Position numbers and translations under genes: made by a program. 64,000 bases of DNA. It comes from Paracerasibacillus soli. GTDB lineage: Bacteria > Bacillota > Bacilli > Bacillales > Amphibacillaceae. Below, piece by piece: positions 39,595 through 50,462 of the stretch. Within the stretch, counting starts at the first letter, position 1, and every line of letters starts with the position of its first letter. The DNA lies in NCBI RefSeq assembly GCF_034006335.1, contig NZ_JAWDIQ010000003.1; one strand, 5' to 3'. The notes beneath the pieces were generated by a model, which was given only the letters and a program-made list of their open reading frames with translations, made no database searches and was not told the origin of the DNA.

Positions 39595-40269
39595 ATGTAT
39601 GAAAGACCGAATGATATAGCACACCAAAGGAACTTTACTACAAATCCATATGCAAACTATCATCAAATTAATCACTTCTCCCCTTATGGAAATCCAAGTT
39701 TCCAACGTATGCCAAATTATAATCATATACAGCCTCCCACATATCCTGAGACAAACTTAATTCAAAATGCCCCAAATTATCGAGTGAACGATGATAGATT
39801 GAATCTAAACTATCCATATGCTTATGATGCTGCTCAGCCTTATCATCCACTACATGATTTTAATCAGAGTACACCAGTGCCACTACACCAAAATGGGAGT
39901 ATGAACCAGAACAATGCATATGTGACTCCATTTGAGCAGTTTTCTAAACCAAAACTTCCAGAGAACTGGCACGAATCGACAATGAATATGCAACAGGATA
40001 CACCCCAGCCTATGTTTGGCCAACAGCAAAATATGCAACAGCAAAATATGCAACAGCAAAATATGCAACAACAAACAATAGAACACCAAACACCACAACA
40101 ACAAAATATGCAAATGCAATCATCAAATGAAATGTATCCAAATCAAAAAGGGCAGTTTGACTTGGATAAAGTTCTTACAACAGTGGGCCAATTGGCGAAT
40201 ACGTATCACCAAGTTTCTCCAATCGTAAAGCAGGTAGGCTCATTACTCAAAACCTTTAATCCAAGGTAA
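39595..40269 (+). CDS. yppG: YppG-like (putative spore coat) protein
   Basis: 224 residues, low complexity, rich in Asn, Gln, Pro, Tyr and Met, with a QQNMQQ repeat around residues 140-160. The conserved C-terminal block FDLDKVLTTVGQLANTYHQV and SPIVKQVGSLLKTF is the YppG family mark. ATG 39595 follows AAGGATGTG; a longer frame from 39547 has no site. The B. subtilis YppG relation suggests a spore coat or outer-layer protein, a role inferred from family and composition only. Confidence 0.8.
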   Translation: MYERPNDIAHQRNFTTNPYANYHQINHFSPYGNPSFQRMPNYNHIQPPTYPETNLIQNAPNYRVNDDRLNLNYPYAYDAAQPYHPLHDFNQSTPVPLHQNGSMNQNNAYVTPFEQFSKPKLPENWHESTMNMQQDTPQPMFGQQQNMQQQNMQQQNMQQQTIEHQTPQQQNMQMQSSNEMYPNQKGQFDLDKVLTTVGQLANTYHQVSPIVKQVGSLLKTFNPR

Positions 40270-40380
40270 GGAAATTAATAATTATTGAAAAGAAGGGCAA
40301 AAGAAGAACAGACCTAATCTGTGCTATGCACCCTAAACCTGTTGATAGGTCATGCTAAATTAAAATGAGGAGCGCATAAT

Positions 40381-41068
40381 ATGATCGGATGCTTAGTAAT
40401 CCATGGATATACAGGTGGACCTTATGAATTGGAGCCGTTGACAGACTTTCTGAAGGAAAAAACAAATTGGATCATTCAAGTCCCGATATTACCTGGACAT
40501 GGGAAAAACCTTTCTCTTGAGGATAAAACGTATGATGAGTGGTTGGATGCAGCTGAACATGCACTTCACCAAATGAGAGAGAAATGTAACGAAATATATG
40601 TAATTGGATTTTCTATGGGTGGGATGATTGCCGCATATTTAGCTGCAAAACATCATGTTGATAAGTTAGTTTTATTAGCCCCAGCTGGAAAGTATTTATC
40701 ATTTAAGCATTTGTTTGCGGAAGTAACGGATATGCTGAAAGATGCTGTTCGTGGGAAAATAAATAAAAATCGATTTTACTTACACTATAAGCGAAAGTGG
40801 GGTACGATTCCACTGCGTGCAAATATTGAATTTATGAAATTGATTCATGCAACAAAAAAGTACTTAAAAAGTGTACAGTCGCCAGTTCTCATCGCACAAG
40901 GGCAGTTGGATAGCATGGTACCTATAAAACTGCTTATTACTTAGATAAGGAAATAGCTTCAAATGAAAAGGAAGTTATTTTCTTTGAAAATCAAAGCACC
41001 TCATATGTCACGGTAGCGATCAAGAGGTTTTAATTAAAATGGTACATCAGTTTTTAACGAAAACTTAA
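40381..41068 (+). CDS. Alpha/beta hydrolase, carboxylesterase type (two frameshifts)
   Basis: About 229 residues after repair. The oxyanion region is VIHGYTGGPYE, the nucleophile elbow GFSMGG, the acid is in GQLDSMVP and the catalytic His follows in SKHLICHGSD once the frame is restored. Breaks at about 40928 (A-run, restoring IKTAYYLDKEIASNEKE) and about 40990. It resembles the small Est30-like esterases/monoacylglycerol lipases of Bacilli. ATG 40381 with GAGGAG upstream. No signal peptide. Natural substrate unknown. Confidence 0.82.
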
Positions 41069-41103
41069 AAAGGAATCTGCATATTAACCATGCAGATTCC
41101 TTT
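41068..41103. terminator. Bidirectional terminator after the esterase gene
   Basis: AAAGGAATCTGCAT pairs with ATGCAGATTCCTTT around a short loop, with A- and T-rich flanks. It lies between the convergent esterase and DegV genes. Confidence 0.85.
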
Positions 41104-41122
41104 GTAATTTTAGCGTTAATTA

Positions 41123-41974
41123 TTAAAAAGGAAATAACGAGAGCGCCTTCTCCACCGTATGTTGAAATTAAAGGACCCGTTTCACAGATAAAAGTGAATC
41201 AGCAAATGGATATGTTTGATTAATTTCATCCAGTACTGTTTGTGCACGTTTTTCATCAACACAATGCGTCATGGCAATCACTTTGCCTTCAGCGTTTTTA
41301 GTATGCTCTCCAATTAATTCGATAAAGCGACGTACTGCTTTTTTATCTCCGCGGACTTTTTCAATTACTTCAATATCTCCTTTGTCTTCACTTGCTTTCA
41401 TAATGAGTTTAACATTTAAGGTTTTAGCGATTGCGCCACGAACTTTATCCAAACGCCCACCAAGAATTAAGTTTTCTAATGTTTTAAGAACGAACAAAGT
41501 CGTCGTTTGTTCCACACGTTCTTTTAAGTGTTCCACTAATTGTTCGAATGTATAATTTTCCGCTAGTTTTTTCGATGATTCATACATTAAAAGTGCAATT
41601 CCGCAAGAAGCTGTTTTGGTATTAATGACTTCAATCTTTCGATTAGGTTCATCTTCTAAAAGCATGTTTTTTGCAGTTACAGCGTTTTCATAAGTACTAC
41701 TGAGTCCTTTTGTTAAGCTTAACATTAAGATAGGACGTTCTGGATCAACCGATTTATACGCCTCATAAAAATCATGCGGACTAGGTGCAGCAGATCGAGG
41801 CAACTCATTTGTTTCCTTAATTTTATTAAAAAAGCTTGTCATGTCCAATTCACCAGTTTTATATTGCCCATCTTTAAAATGTAGGTAAAGGGGAACAATT
41901 TTAATATCCAACGTATTCATAAGCTTTTGTGGAATATCTGCCCCGCCATCAGTCATTAGTTGAACGTTCATCAT
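41123..41974 (-). CDS. DegV-family fatty-acid-binding protein (frameshift at the C-terminus)
   Basis: About 283 residues. DegV (FakB-like) proteins bind a fatty acid, in some cases handing it to the FakA kinase. N-terminal LMTDGGADIPQ and the binding-site loop SLTKGLSSTYENA with the conserved Ser are visible, as is NTKTASCGIALL. As written the frame ends at 41168, but one G missing at about 41182 restores TGPLISTYGGEGALVISF, the standard DegV ending. The stop then falls near 41123 if the A5 run there is read as four. ATG start near 41974 with AGGTGAGATG upstream. No fakA gene lies in the window. Confidence 0.85.
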
Positions 41975-42044
41975 CTCACCTACTTCTATTATAATACATC
42001 TAGTATAACAGGTAATGTACAGAACTGCTATTTCTAAATTGCTG

Positions 42045-42956
42045 TTAGGAGTGTGCTTTTTTGGAAATAGTTACTTTAGACTTTCGCGTTGTACTCATAA
42101 TAAATAAGAATAAACCAAAGATAATAATTGTACCACCTAACCACTGCGACCAAGTAATTGTTTCATCTAATATAATGTAAGCAAGGATAGATGCCCCGAC
42201 AGGCTCAAAAACAATACCCATGGAAATGGTTGCAGTGCTTAGCCATTTTAAGGCCCAATTAAATAAGGAATGGCCCAAAAAGGTAGGAACAATAGCTAGG
42301 ATTAAGAATATCCACCATTGTGTAGTGGAATAACCTGTGAAGGAATGTTGGAAAATAAGATTATAGATAATCAATGTAATCGAGCTTATTCCGTATACGA
42401 CAAAAGTATATGTCATTAATGACAAGCGCCTACGAATATTTTGTCCAAGTAGGAAATAAACAGTAATCATCACAGCACCAATTAAAGCAAGAATATCCCC
42501 AAAAAGGGCCATGCCACTAATTTGAAAATCGCCCCAACTAATGATAACACTACCGAAAATGGCGATAATCATACTAATAACTGCTCCATAGGAAAAGCGC
42601 TCTTTAAAGAATATGTATGTGCCAATAAAGGCAAAAATTGGTTGTAGTGTCACAAGCACAACGGAACTTGCAACAGATGTATAGTTTAAGGATTCAAACC
42701 AGAAAATAAAGTGAAAGGCTAGAAATACACCTGCAGCCGTTGACAGTAACCAATCTTTTTTTTGAATCAGTTTTAGTTCATGCCGATATTTAGTAAAAAT
42801 AATCGGAGCCATTAATAGGACTGCAAAAAGTAATCGATAATTTGCAATAATAGCAGCTGGTGCACCACTTGCAAGTTTTACTAAAACAGCAGATGTGGAG
42901 ACGGATATAACACCGATAACAATCGCTACATATGGATTAAAAGGTGGAAGTCGCAT
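42045..42956 (-). CDS. EamA/DMT-family transporter
   Basis: 303 residues with ten hydrophobic helices arranged as two EamA repeats (about 10-140 and 150-290), the drug/metabolite transporter layout. The pair GASILAYIILDETITWSQWLGG in the second repeat is the usual EamA box. ATG 42956 is chosen because AAGGGAGTG lies 9 bp upstream; a GTG at 42968 overlaps that site. The C-terminus is basic and cytoplasmic. Substrate unknown. Confidence 0.85.
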   Translation of the reverse strand: MRLPPFNPYVAIVIGVISVSTSAVLVKLASGAPAAIIANYRLLFAVLLMAPIIFTKYRHELKLIQKKDWLLSTAAGVFLAFHFIFWFESLNYTSVASSVVLVTLQPIFAFIGTYIFFKERFSYGAVISMIIAIFGSVIISWGDFQISGMALFGDILALIGAVMITVYFLLGQNIRRRLSLMTYTFVVYGISSITLIIYNLIFQHSFTGYSTTQWWIFLILAIVPTFLGHSLFNWALKWLSTATISMGIVFEPVGASILAYIILDETITWSQWLGGTIIIFGLFLFIMSTTRKSKVTISKKAHS

Positions 42957-43345
42957 GAATTGAAACACTCCCTTAAATCTTTATATATATAAATTTTATT
43001 TAAAAAACTAATATTATTTACCATGCCATATCTATACAAAGATAGCAACTACTAGATATCACACATATGTATATGTTATCATTAAAAGGCTGTAAGAAGT
43101 TGTTTAAAAATGTGGTTCGGACGGAATATATACTATAGGAAATCATTTTCTGGCAGAATATAAAGGTATCCTCAACTTTCTTTCTGTTTACGTGCACATA
43201 CGAAAATGCGCTAACGGAGAGTTTTTTATAAAATGGCTCATTATCGTACGATATAACCTATATCATAACTTTTGACTGAAAAGAATAATAAACAATTAGA
43301 TGACAGTACAACAGGAAACTATTTTCAACAAAGGAGAATAAGAAC
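42957..43345. other. Gene-free stretch with the cshA leader
   Basis: About 390 bp between the divergent EamA and cshA genes. AT-rich and without a reading frame. The segment 43190-43260 has a short GC-richer patch (CGTGCACATACGAAAATGCGC) that may be part of a structured leader, but I could not define it. The ribosome site AAGGAG lies at 43331. Confidence 0.45.
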
Positions 43346-44808
43346 GTGACAACATTTAACGAACTGGGTATTTCTAGCCCAATATTGAAAGCCTTAGAAA
43401 GAATGGGGTTTGAAGAGGCGACACCGATTCAAGCTGAAACCATTCCAATCGCTTTATCAGGTCATGATGTCATTGGACAAGCACAGACAGGTACAGGAAA
43501 AACAGCTGCTTTTGGGATTCCAATGATTGAAAAGATTAACCCGAAAGAAAGAACAATACAAGGTTTAGTAGTTGCCCCAACAAGGGAATTAGCTATTCAA
43601 GTTGCCGAAGAACTCAATCGTCTTGGCCGCTTTAAGAACGTTCGTGCGTTATCTGTTTATGGCGGACAACATATGGATCGACAAATACGCTCTTTAAAAG
43701 ACCGTCCACAAATTGTCGTTGCGACGCCAGGAAGATTAATGGATCATATGCGCCGAAAAACTATTCGGACTGATCATGTACAATTAACAGTCTTGGATGA
43801 AGCGGATGAAATGTTAAACATGGGCTTTATTGACGACATTCGTGAAATTTTAAAGGGTATCCCGGAAACAAGACAAACATTACTATTTTCAGCTACAATG
43901 CCGAAAGAAATTAGAGAAATTGCTACAAATTTAATGAAACAACCACACGAAGTAAAAATAAAGGCGAAAGAATTAACAGTTGAAAATATTGATCAATATT
44001 TTATCGAAATACAGAGAAGTTTAAGTTTGAAACATTATCAAACCACCTTGATATTCATGATCCAGATTTAGCAATTGTGTTTAGTAGAACAAAAAGACGT
44101 GTAGATGAAATTGCTGAAGGATTACAAGCGAGAGGCTTTCGTGCTGAAGGGATTCATGGTGATTTAACACAAGGAAAACGTATGTCTGTTTTAAATAAAT
44201 TTAAACATGGACGTATTGATGTACTAGTTGCAACAGACGTAGCTGCAAGAGGATTAGATATATCTGGTGTTACACATGTATATAACTTTGATATTCCACA
44301 GGATCCAGAAAGCTATGTGCATAGAATTGGCCGGACAGGTAGAGCTGGACGTACTGGTGAAGCAATTTCATTTATTACACCGCGTGAAATGGCACAGTTA
44401 AAATTAATTGAACAGTTAACGAAGAGCAAGATGAAGCGTCTAACACCACCATCAAATCAAGAAGCGGCTCGTGGTCAACAACAAGCAACTGCAGAAAAGA
44501 TTCTGAAGCTTATTGAGAAAAATGATTTGAAATCTTATCATGAAACTGCCAATGAATTATTAGAAGACCATGATTCGATTACGATTATATCTGCAGCATT
44601 AAAAATGCTTACAAAAGAACGCAAAGATGTTCCTGTACAGATATCTTCCATTGCGCCAGTAAGTGTTAAAAAGGCAGAGAATATGCGTGATAATAAACGC
44701 CGTTCAAATAATAAACGATTCCACGGTAAAAGAGGCCAATCAGGACGCTATAAAGGAAATCGTAACCGTAAAGACAATTTCCAAAATCGTCGTAATAGAG
44801 GAAAGTAA
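43346..44808 (+). CDS. cshA: DEAD-box RNA helicase CshA (frameshift)
   Basis: About 487 residues after repair. Q motif ISSPILKALERMGFEEATPIQ, Walker A AQTGTGKTAAFG, PTRELA, DEAD box as LDEADEML, SAT, and the C-terminal HRIGRTGRAGR are present. The C-terminal tail is rich in Arg, Asn and Lys. GTG 43346 follows AAGGAG. The frame breaks at about 44013 (one G missing, restoring EKFKFETLSNHLDIHDPDL). In B. subtilis CshA (ydbR) works with the RNA degradosome and ribosome assembly and lies upstream of the acpS-alr-sigB region, as here. Confidence 0.93.
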
Positions 44809-44822
44809 ATATTGGCATGTTA

Positions 44823-44855
44823 AAAGCTCCTTCGCAGTGAAAGGGGCTTTTTTTG
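44823..44855 (+). terminator. Terminator of cshA
   Basis: AAAAGCTCCTTC pairs with GAAAGGGGCTTTT around a short GCAGT loop, then a T-run, directly after the stop codon. Confidence 0.85.
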
Positions 44856-44970
44856 TGTATTCATAGTGGTTCGGTTCACACTCATTTTAGTGTTTGACAT
44901 GTTCGACGAAGAGAAAAGGCGAGAACTGGTCACATAGGAGCGAGCGTTTAATAGAACCCATATGGAAGAA

Positions 44971-45003
44971 ACGAAAAAGAGACATTGAAAAAATCAATGT
45001 CTC
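44971..45003 (-). terminator. Terminator of the rhomboid gene
   Basis: On the minus strand GAGACATTGA and TCAATGTCTC form a perfect 10-bp stem followed by TTTTTCG. It lies 45 bp beyond the reconstructed rhomboid stop codon. Confidence 0.8.
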
Positions 45004-45046
45004 AACCTCAGCATGTGAGTGGGAAGATGATTACTAAATGATATGC

Positions 45047-45825
45047 TTAAAATAAACCAATTCTACTCAATAAGCCGAATGCGATGAGGATGACTAATAT
45101 AATCCAAATTACGTTTCCTCGAATTTGGAACGGAATTCGCCTCTTTTTATTCCAACGGTTTGGATAAACTTTATTTCTGATTCATCACCTGGATCCCGAT
45201 AACGCCGCACATTTCTCCATGGTGAATATGACCGTACATTTTTTAATACGAGAGGCGCTAATGCGAAGCCTCCAATAAAACCAAAAATATGTGCATAAAT
45301 ATTAATGTTCGATCTTAAAAATGTCATGACAAGACCGATAACAAAGATGATAGTCACAACTTGTGCGCTTTGGGCATCGATTAGATCCTTCCGCAAAGCA
45401 ACCATATATACGTACATACCAAACAACCCGAATATCGCTCCAGAAGCACCTACGTGTAAATACAATGGAGAGGCGAGGAAGTAAGTACCTATATTTCCGA
45501 TGATACCTGCTCCTAAATACGCAATTGGAAATTTAACTTTCCCTAACATTTGTTCCAATGCTGGCCCGAAGAGAACGAGTGAAAAAGAGTTAAACAACAT
45601 ATGCATGAGGTCACCATGGAGAAAAATAGGCGTAATAAGCCGCCAATATTCTCCCTGCATGATGCCATAGTTACTACCAACTCCAAAACGATAAAACTCA
45701 ACAGCAAAAGGGAGGTTTAATACATTTATTGTGAGCCACAATGCAATATGAATGATCACTATCGTTGAAACAATGGGATAATATTGCATAAATTCTTTTA
45801 CACTTTTTTCATGTCGTATAAACAT
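45047..45825 (-). CDS. Rhomboid-family intramembrane serine protease with a hidden C-terminal helix (frameshift)
   Basis: GlpG-type rhomboid, six clear membrane helices. The catalytic Ser lies in HVGASGAIFGLFGMY and the catalytic His in YAHIFGFIGGFALAP; HGDLMHMLFNSFSL is the conserved HxxxN-type motif. As written the frame ends at 45109. The overlapping frame gives NRWNKKRRIPFQIRG then VIWIILVILIAFGLLSRIG, with a stop at 45047, just before the terminator. A single missing A near 45160 would join them and add a seventh helix (my reconstruction). Start ATG 45825 or 45828 after AAGGTG. Position corresponds to B. subtilis ydcA. Substrate unknown. Confidence 0.8.
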
Positions 45826-46066
45826 CATAAACACCTTCAATCTAAATTACTTTTAACGCATGTAATAAAGGATAAAAATTTAAACTGTTATTTATCGCAG
45901 ATTAACCTGCTATAAGCCCCCAACTTGATGCGTTCACTTTATCTTTATGAGGGCTGTTGAACAAACTTTTAAAAAATCATACATACTATATGATAAGCTT
46001 TGCTTTATTATAGTATGATTAAACATAATAAAACAACTTCGTATACTTAAGAGAGGGATGGACGTT

Positions 46067-46420
46067 TTGATTAAGGGAATTGGTATTGACCTTGTAGAAA
46101 TGAAGCGGATTGAAAAACAATTAAATCAGGAACGTTTTTTACAACGGATTTTAACAGATAAAGAAAAACAGTTATTTTTAGAGTTGCCCACAGATAGAAG
46201 GAAACTGGAGTTTTTAGCGGGACGCTATGCTGGAAAAGAAGCATGTTCAAAAGCATTTGGTACAGGAATAGGTAAGCTCAGTTTTCAACATATTGAAATT
46301 TTACGAAACGAACTAGGTGCTCCTGCTATAACAGTGAAGGATTATAAACAAAGTAAAATATTTATTTCAATCAGTCATAGTGAAAACTATGCTATAGCAC
46401 AAGTAGTTTTAACAGACTAG
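46067..46420 (+). CDS. acpS: Holo-[acyl-carrier-protein] synthase
   Basis: 118 residues. It transfers phosphopantetheine from CoA to the acyl carrier protein. GIGIDLVEMKRIE at the start holds the Mg-binding Asp, and FLAGRYAGKEACSKAFGTGIG holds the conserved Glu/Lys pair. It ends SISHSENYAIAQVVL as usual. I prefer TTG 46067 because GAGAGGG sits about 8 bp before it; ATG 46058 directly abuts that site. Heads the acpS-nnr-ydcC stretch, in the same order as in B. subtilis. Confidence 0.93.
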   Translation: MIKGIGIDLVEMKRIEKQLNQERFLQRILTDKEKQLFLELPTDRRKLEFLAGRYAGKEACSKAFGTGIGKLSFQHIEILRNELGAPAITVKDYKQSKIFISISHSENYAIAQVVLTD

Positions 46421-46534
46421 AGAAATGGCGTGAACATCGAACATTAATGCTTAAAATACATATATGGAATATATTTAATCATCATAATTGTAAAGGTTGT
46501 CTCATATATTTTAGTGCGGGTAGGAGGGAACAAA

Positions 46535-48051
46535 GTGTTTATCGTTACCGCAAAGGAAATGTACGATATCGATCATTATACAATGCAAACAATTGGATAC
46601 GGAAATTTATTAATGGAAAATGCAGGCAGGGCTGTTGCTGAAAAGATTACCAAAATAATATCGAAGGAAGAACCCATCTCAGTATTTGTAGGAACAGGTC
46701 ATAATGGTGGGGATGGTTATGTTGTAGCTAGGACATTATGGAATATAGGTTATGATATAGAAGTTATCCAGGTTGGTGAAAACGAAAAGCTTAAACCTGA
46801 AGTAAGGTTCCATAAACAATTATTTATAAATTGCCGTGGGACTGTCCATGTTGCAGTAGATGATGAAACATTGCAGCATGTTTTTACGAATAAAAAGGTT
46901 GTAATAGATGCACTAATTGGAATCGGGTTAACAGAAAATATTCGAGAACCAATCGCCACAGCTATTTCGCTTATAAACAAAGAAGCAGAGATGATTGTCT
47001 CAGTTGATATTCCATCAGGTCTACCGTCAGATGAAGGAAATCTTTCATCAATTGCTATACAAGCCCATCATACAATTACGATTGGTGCTCCTAAAATGAG
47101 CATGTTTATTCCTTCTACCGAAGATTTTTACGGCAACTGGGATGTTGTATCGATCGGGCACTCGCCATTCGTTTTTGAAAAATATACGAATCGTATCATG
47201 ATAACAAAAGAACTATTTCAGCAAACAATGCCACGAAGAAAGAAATCAGCTCATAAAGGGGACCATGGGCGAGGGCTTATAATCGGTGGTTGTGATAACA
47301 TGCCAGGGGCATTGGCGATGGCTGTGAAGGCTGCGTTAAAAACTGGGCGGGATTGATGACAGCACGGTCTACAAAACAAGTAATCAATCGTATTAGCAGT
47401 CAATGTCTTGAAGCGATGTATGAGGAGTACCCTGATCAAGACGGATATTTAGTAGTGCAAAATAAACCAGCCTTTTCAGACAAGCTACAAGCAGTCGCAA
47501 TCGGTGTAGGAATTGGAAGAAATCCTAATACAGCTAAAGTAATAAAAGAAGCCATCGAACATGTTTCATGTCCACTTATTGTGGATGCTGACGGATTGTA
47601 CCATCTAAGTCAAATGCAACATGTATTAAAACAGCGGAGTAGCCCGACAATCATTACACCACATACTGGTGAAATGGCAAGATTACTTGGGGTTTCTATA
47701 GAAAAGTTAATGCAACGACCATTCCATTATGCTCGTGAATATGCTACTACGTATCAAACATATGTCATATTAAAAGGACGTCACACGATTATTACATCCC
47801 CAACAGGAGAACAGGCTGTGAATATGACTGGTAATCCTGGTCTAGCAAAGGGTGGTTCAGGTGATGTGCTAACTGGAATAATAACAGCAATGGTCATGCA
47901 AAAAATGAGTATTTTTCAAGCATTGTGTAATGCATGCTTTGTGCACGGCATGTCAGCAGATATTTTAGTTGCGGACAATCATACGTATTATGATTTGTTA
48001 GCGACAGATGTTATTGAAGGAATTGCAAATGTGTATCGTACATTTCTTTAA
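46535..48051 (+). CDS. nnr: Bifunctional NAD(P)HX repair enzyme, epimerase plus dehydratase (frameshift)
   Basis: About 506 residues after repair. The N-terminal NnrE domain (YjeF_N) has MDNAG-like MENAGRAVAEKI and GTGHNGGDGYVVARTLW. The C-terminal NnrD domain (ribokinase-like) has VDADGLYHL, TPHTGEMARLLG and the catalytic NPGLAKGGSGDVLTGII. Together they repair hydrated NADH/NADPH. GTG 46535 follows AGGAGGG. The break at about 47346 (GGGG read as GGG) separates the domains; one G restores KTGAGLMTARSTKQV. It lies between acpS and ydcC, a common Bacilli arrangement. Confidence 0.92.
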
Positions 48052-48209
48052 CAGATGCTTATAGTAGTGCATGTTCAAATATAGAAGTTGTGTCATATTT
48101 ACTATGAGTTTTGAACATCCAATCGCATACTGTTAACGGTAATTGTTCCCTTTGTCCAAATCCAAGAGTGTAACTTGAGGAATCGTTTATAGGCATTGAG
48201 ACAAGGGAG

Positions 48210-49234
48210 ATGTTCATAATTAGAAAACTATTTATTTATTTAGTGACAGCGATAAGTTTAACAATTATACTTTCGGCTTGTGGTGAAAAGTCACAAGAAG
48301 ATGTAATAAAGCAAATGGATAAACAGTTGGATGAAATGTCAGGATATAAAGCAAAGGCAGAAATGAAAATGTATACCGGCAAGGAAGATCAAGTATATAA
48401 CATTGATATTTGGCATAAAAAGAAAGACTTCTATCGGGTTGCTTTATCGAATAATGAAGACGAAAAGGGTAATCAAATAATTTTGAAAAACGATGACGGT
48501 GTGTTTGTTTTGACACCTGCGTTAGATAAAAGCTTTAAATTTCAAACAGAGTGGCCACAAAATAGTAGCCAACCTTACTTGTTTCAATCATTATATCAAG
48601 ATATTAAAGATGACAAAGATGCAACATTTAAAGTGACAGATTCTCACTATGTATTCCATACGAAGACGAATTATCAAAGTAATAACAATCTGCCATTTCA
48701 GGAAGTCTATATTGATAAGAAGACGTATGTACCAGTTCTTGTAAAAGTATTAGATAAAGATAATCAAGCGATAGTGGAAGTGAAGTTTGCTAACTTTGAT
48801 ACAAAACCAAGTTTTGAGGATAAAGATTTTGCTTTGGAAGAAAATATGAGTAGTAGTGCAGTAGCGGAAAAACCTGTGTCAAAAGATGTAATGGATGAGG
48901 CGTTTACAGTGCTATTTCCAGAACATACTGCGGGGGCTGAATTAGTAGAACAAAAAGATGTTGATTTAGAAAATGGGCAGCGTGTCATCATGTCTTATTC
49001 TGGTGATAAAAGTTTTACACTTATTCAGGAAAAACCTGCTTCAGTTGAAACTTTAAGCTCTCCAAAAGAGGTGCCAGGAGATATCGTTAATTTAGGACAT
49101 TCAATTGGGGCATTAACTGAAAGTGGAATGAGTGGGAGTATAATGGTTCAACCTTTTATTTAGCGAGTGATCAATTAACGAAGGAAGAATTAGTTGATAT
49201 TGCGAAATCTGTCACAGGTAAAGTAGTGAAGTAG
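48210..49234 (+). CDS. ydcC: LolA-like outer-leaflet lipoprotein, YdcC family (frameshift at the C-terminus)
   Basis: About 341 residues after repair. The lipobox LSACG follows an 18-residue hydrophobic signal, so it is a membrane lipoprotein. The body has the LolA/DUF4367-type beta pattern: EMSGYKAKAEMKMYTG, YNIDIWHKKKDFYRVAL and the ending region YNGSTFYLASDQLTKEELVDIA, visible in the next frame. The break is at about 49139; the stop is then 49234. ATG 48210 directly follows AAGGGAG, unusually close, so the true start is uncertain. Position between nnr and alr equals B. subtilis ydcC. Ligand unknown. Confidence 0.8.
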
Positions 49235-49249
49235 ATGGGAAAGTAAAAG

Positions 49250-49284
49250 AGCAGACTCTTCATTTACAAAGAGTCTGCTTTCGC
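49250..49284 (+). terminator. Terminator of ydcC
   Basis: AGCAGACTCTT pairs with AAGAGTCTGCT across a short loop, followed by TTCGCTTT. It lies 15 bp after the reconstructed stop codon. Confidence 0.8.
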
Positions 49285-49333
49285 TTTGTGGTCTCTTAAT
49301 TATTTATAAAATATTGTTGTGATTACACAATAG

Positions 49334-49911
49334 AACCAAACTGTCTCGTAACGTGCCTGTTAATTTACTTATATTTATTGAAGATACTGCTGACTCCTCC
49401 GCTTCGGCAGAATACTTCGCTTTCCGCGGGCACGGCCTTGCCCAACACTGGGGTATGCCGACGTTGGCCGCAAAGGCCGTATTTAGTCGGCGCTCCTTAA
49501 ATTGTTTCCTGTGGGGTTTCCGACGCACAGGACGTGCTAGCGCAGGCGTTACCACAGGACGTGGTGAACTTAGCCCTGCGTTCACCTGTTGCTATTCCCG
49601 CAGGATAAGGAAGGCCACGACAGCGAAGCATCGCACGATAAAATGCATTTTTTTTTGCATTTTTGAGGAGTCTACGTATTCTGCCTACGCTAGTCTAGGT
49701 CATCTAATATAAATAATAGACAATCAATTCGCAATGAAAGATACCTACACCAGCGGAGGAAAAACACGGAGACTCCTGCGGGAGCAGAGGCCTAGGTGAG
49801 ACCCCGCAGTGCGTAGCACGAGGAGGCTCATCAGCCGCCCGCGGAAAGCGCAGTGTTTTTCCGGAGCGATATTAGTGAGGTAAGTTTTCACTACTGAACA
49901 GTTTAGGTCAA
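49334..49911. repeat. GC-rich mosaic repeat, copy 2
   Basis: Second copy of the element at 22698-23399. Its ends are inverted relative to copy 1: 49334-49356 equals 23377-23399 reversed, and 49882-49911 equals 22698-22727 reversed. The core 49419-49692 keeps the same orientation as in copy 1. The core begins CGCTTTCCGCGGGC (49418) and its inverse GCCCGCGGAAAGCG lies at 49837-49850, beyond the core. A further imperfect inverted repeat spans about 49752-49870. It fills the 830-bp gap between ydcC and the IS200-like tnpA; 49912-50062 adds nothing else recognisable except a possible IS end. Confidence 0.85.
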
Positions 49912-50062
49912 TTAGGAAATTAGTAAGCAACTGATATGAAAAGAGCCTATTCTTTACAGATTTCCCGAGCGAGAAAGCCCACTACGGTGCGATAGCATCC
50001 TGTTTAGAAAGTTTCACACTGTATTTGTTGCAGTCTATATAAAACGCTAATACAATGAATAT

Positions 50063-50462
50063 ATGAATAAATACAGAAAAACAAACACAACCGTATCGTT
50101 AATCAATTATCATTTCGTTTTTCTGTCCTCGATACAGAAGGAAGATATTTCTTCGTACGGATGTGGAGGAACGATTCAAACAATTAGTCCAAGAAATATG
50201 TAAAGAATTAAAGATTGTTGTTGTTGCTTTGGAATGTGACAAAGACCATACCCACATGTTTCTGAATGCACTGCCAACATCTAGCCCTGCAAGTATAATG
50301 GCAAAAATCAAAGGAGTGACTTCTAAAAAGTTAAGGGAAGAATTTTCTCATCTTGAACACCTGCCCAGCCTTTGGACACGTTCCTATTTTGTGTCTACCG
50401 CACGAAATGTACCAAGTGAAACAATTAAACGCTATGTCGAACAACAAAAAACAAGGGGGTGA
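50063..50462 (+). CDS. tnpA: IS200-type Y1 transposase TnpA (frameshift)
   Basis: About 133 residues after repair, a single-strand DNA HUH transposase. ATG 50063 starts MNKYRKTNTTVSLINYHFVF. One T too many (or two bases missing) at about 50120 shifts the frame, after which CPRYRRKIFLRTDVEERFKQ joins smoothly. The HUH pair is in CDKDHTHMFL and the nucleophilic Tyr in SETIKRYVEQQK. ATRAN-like and W-S-R-type segments are standard. Whether the break is a sequencing error, as elsewhere in the window, or real cannot be told here. Confidence 0.85.
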
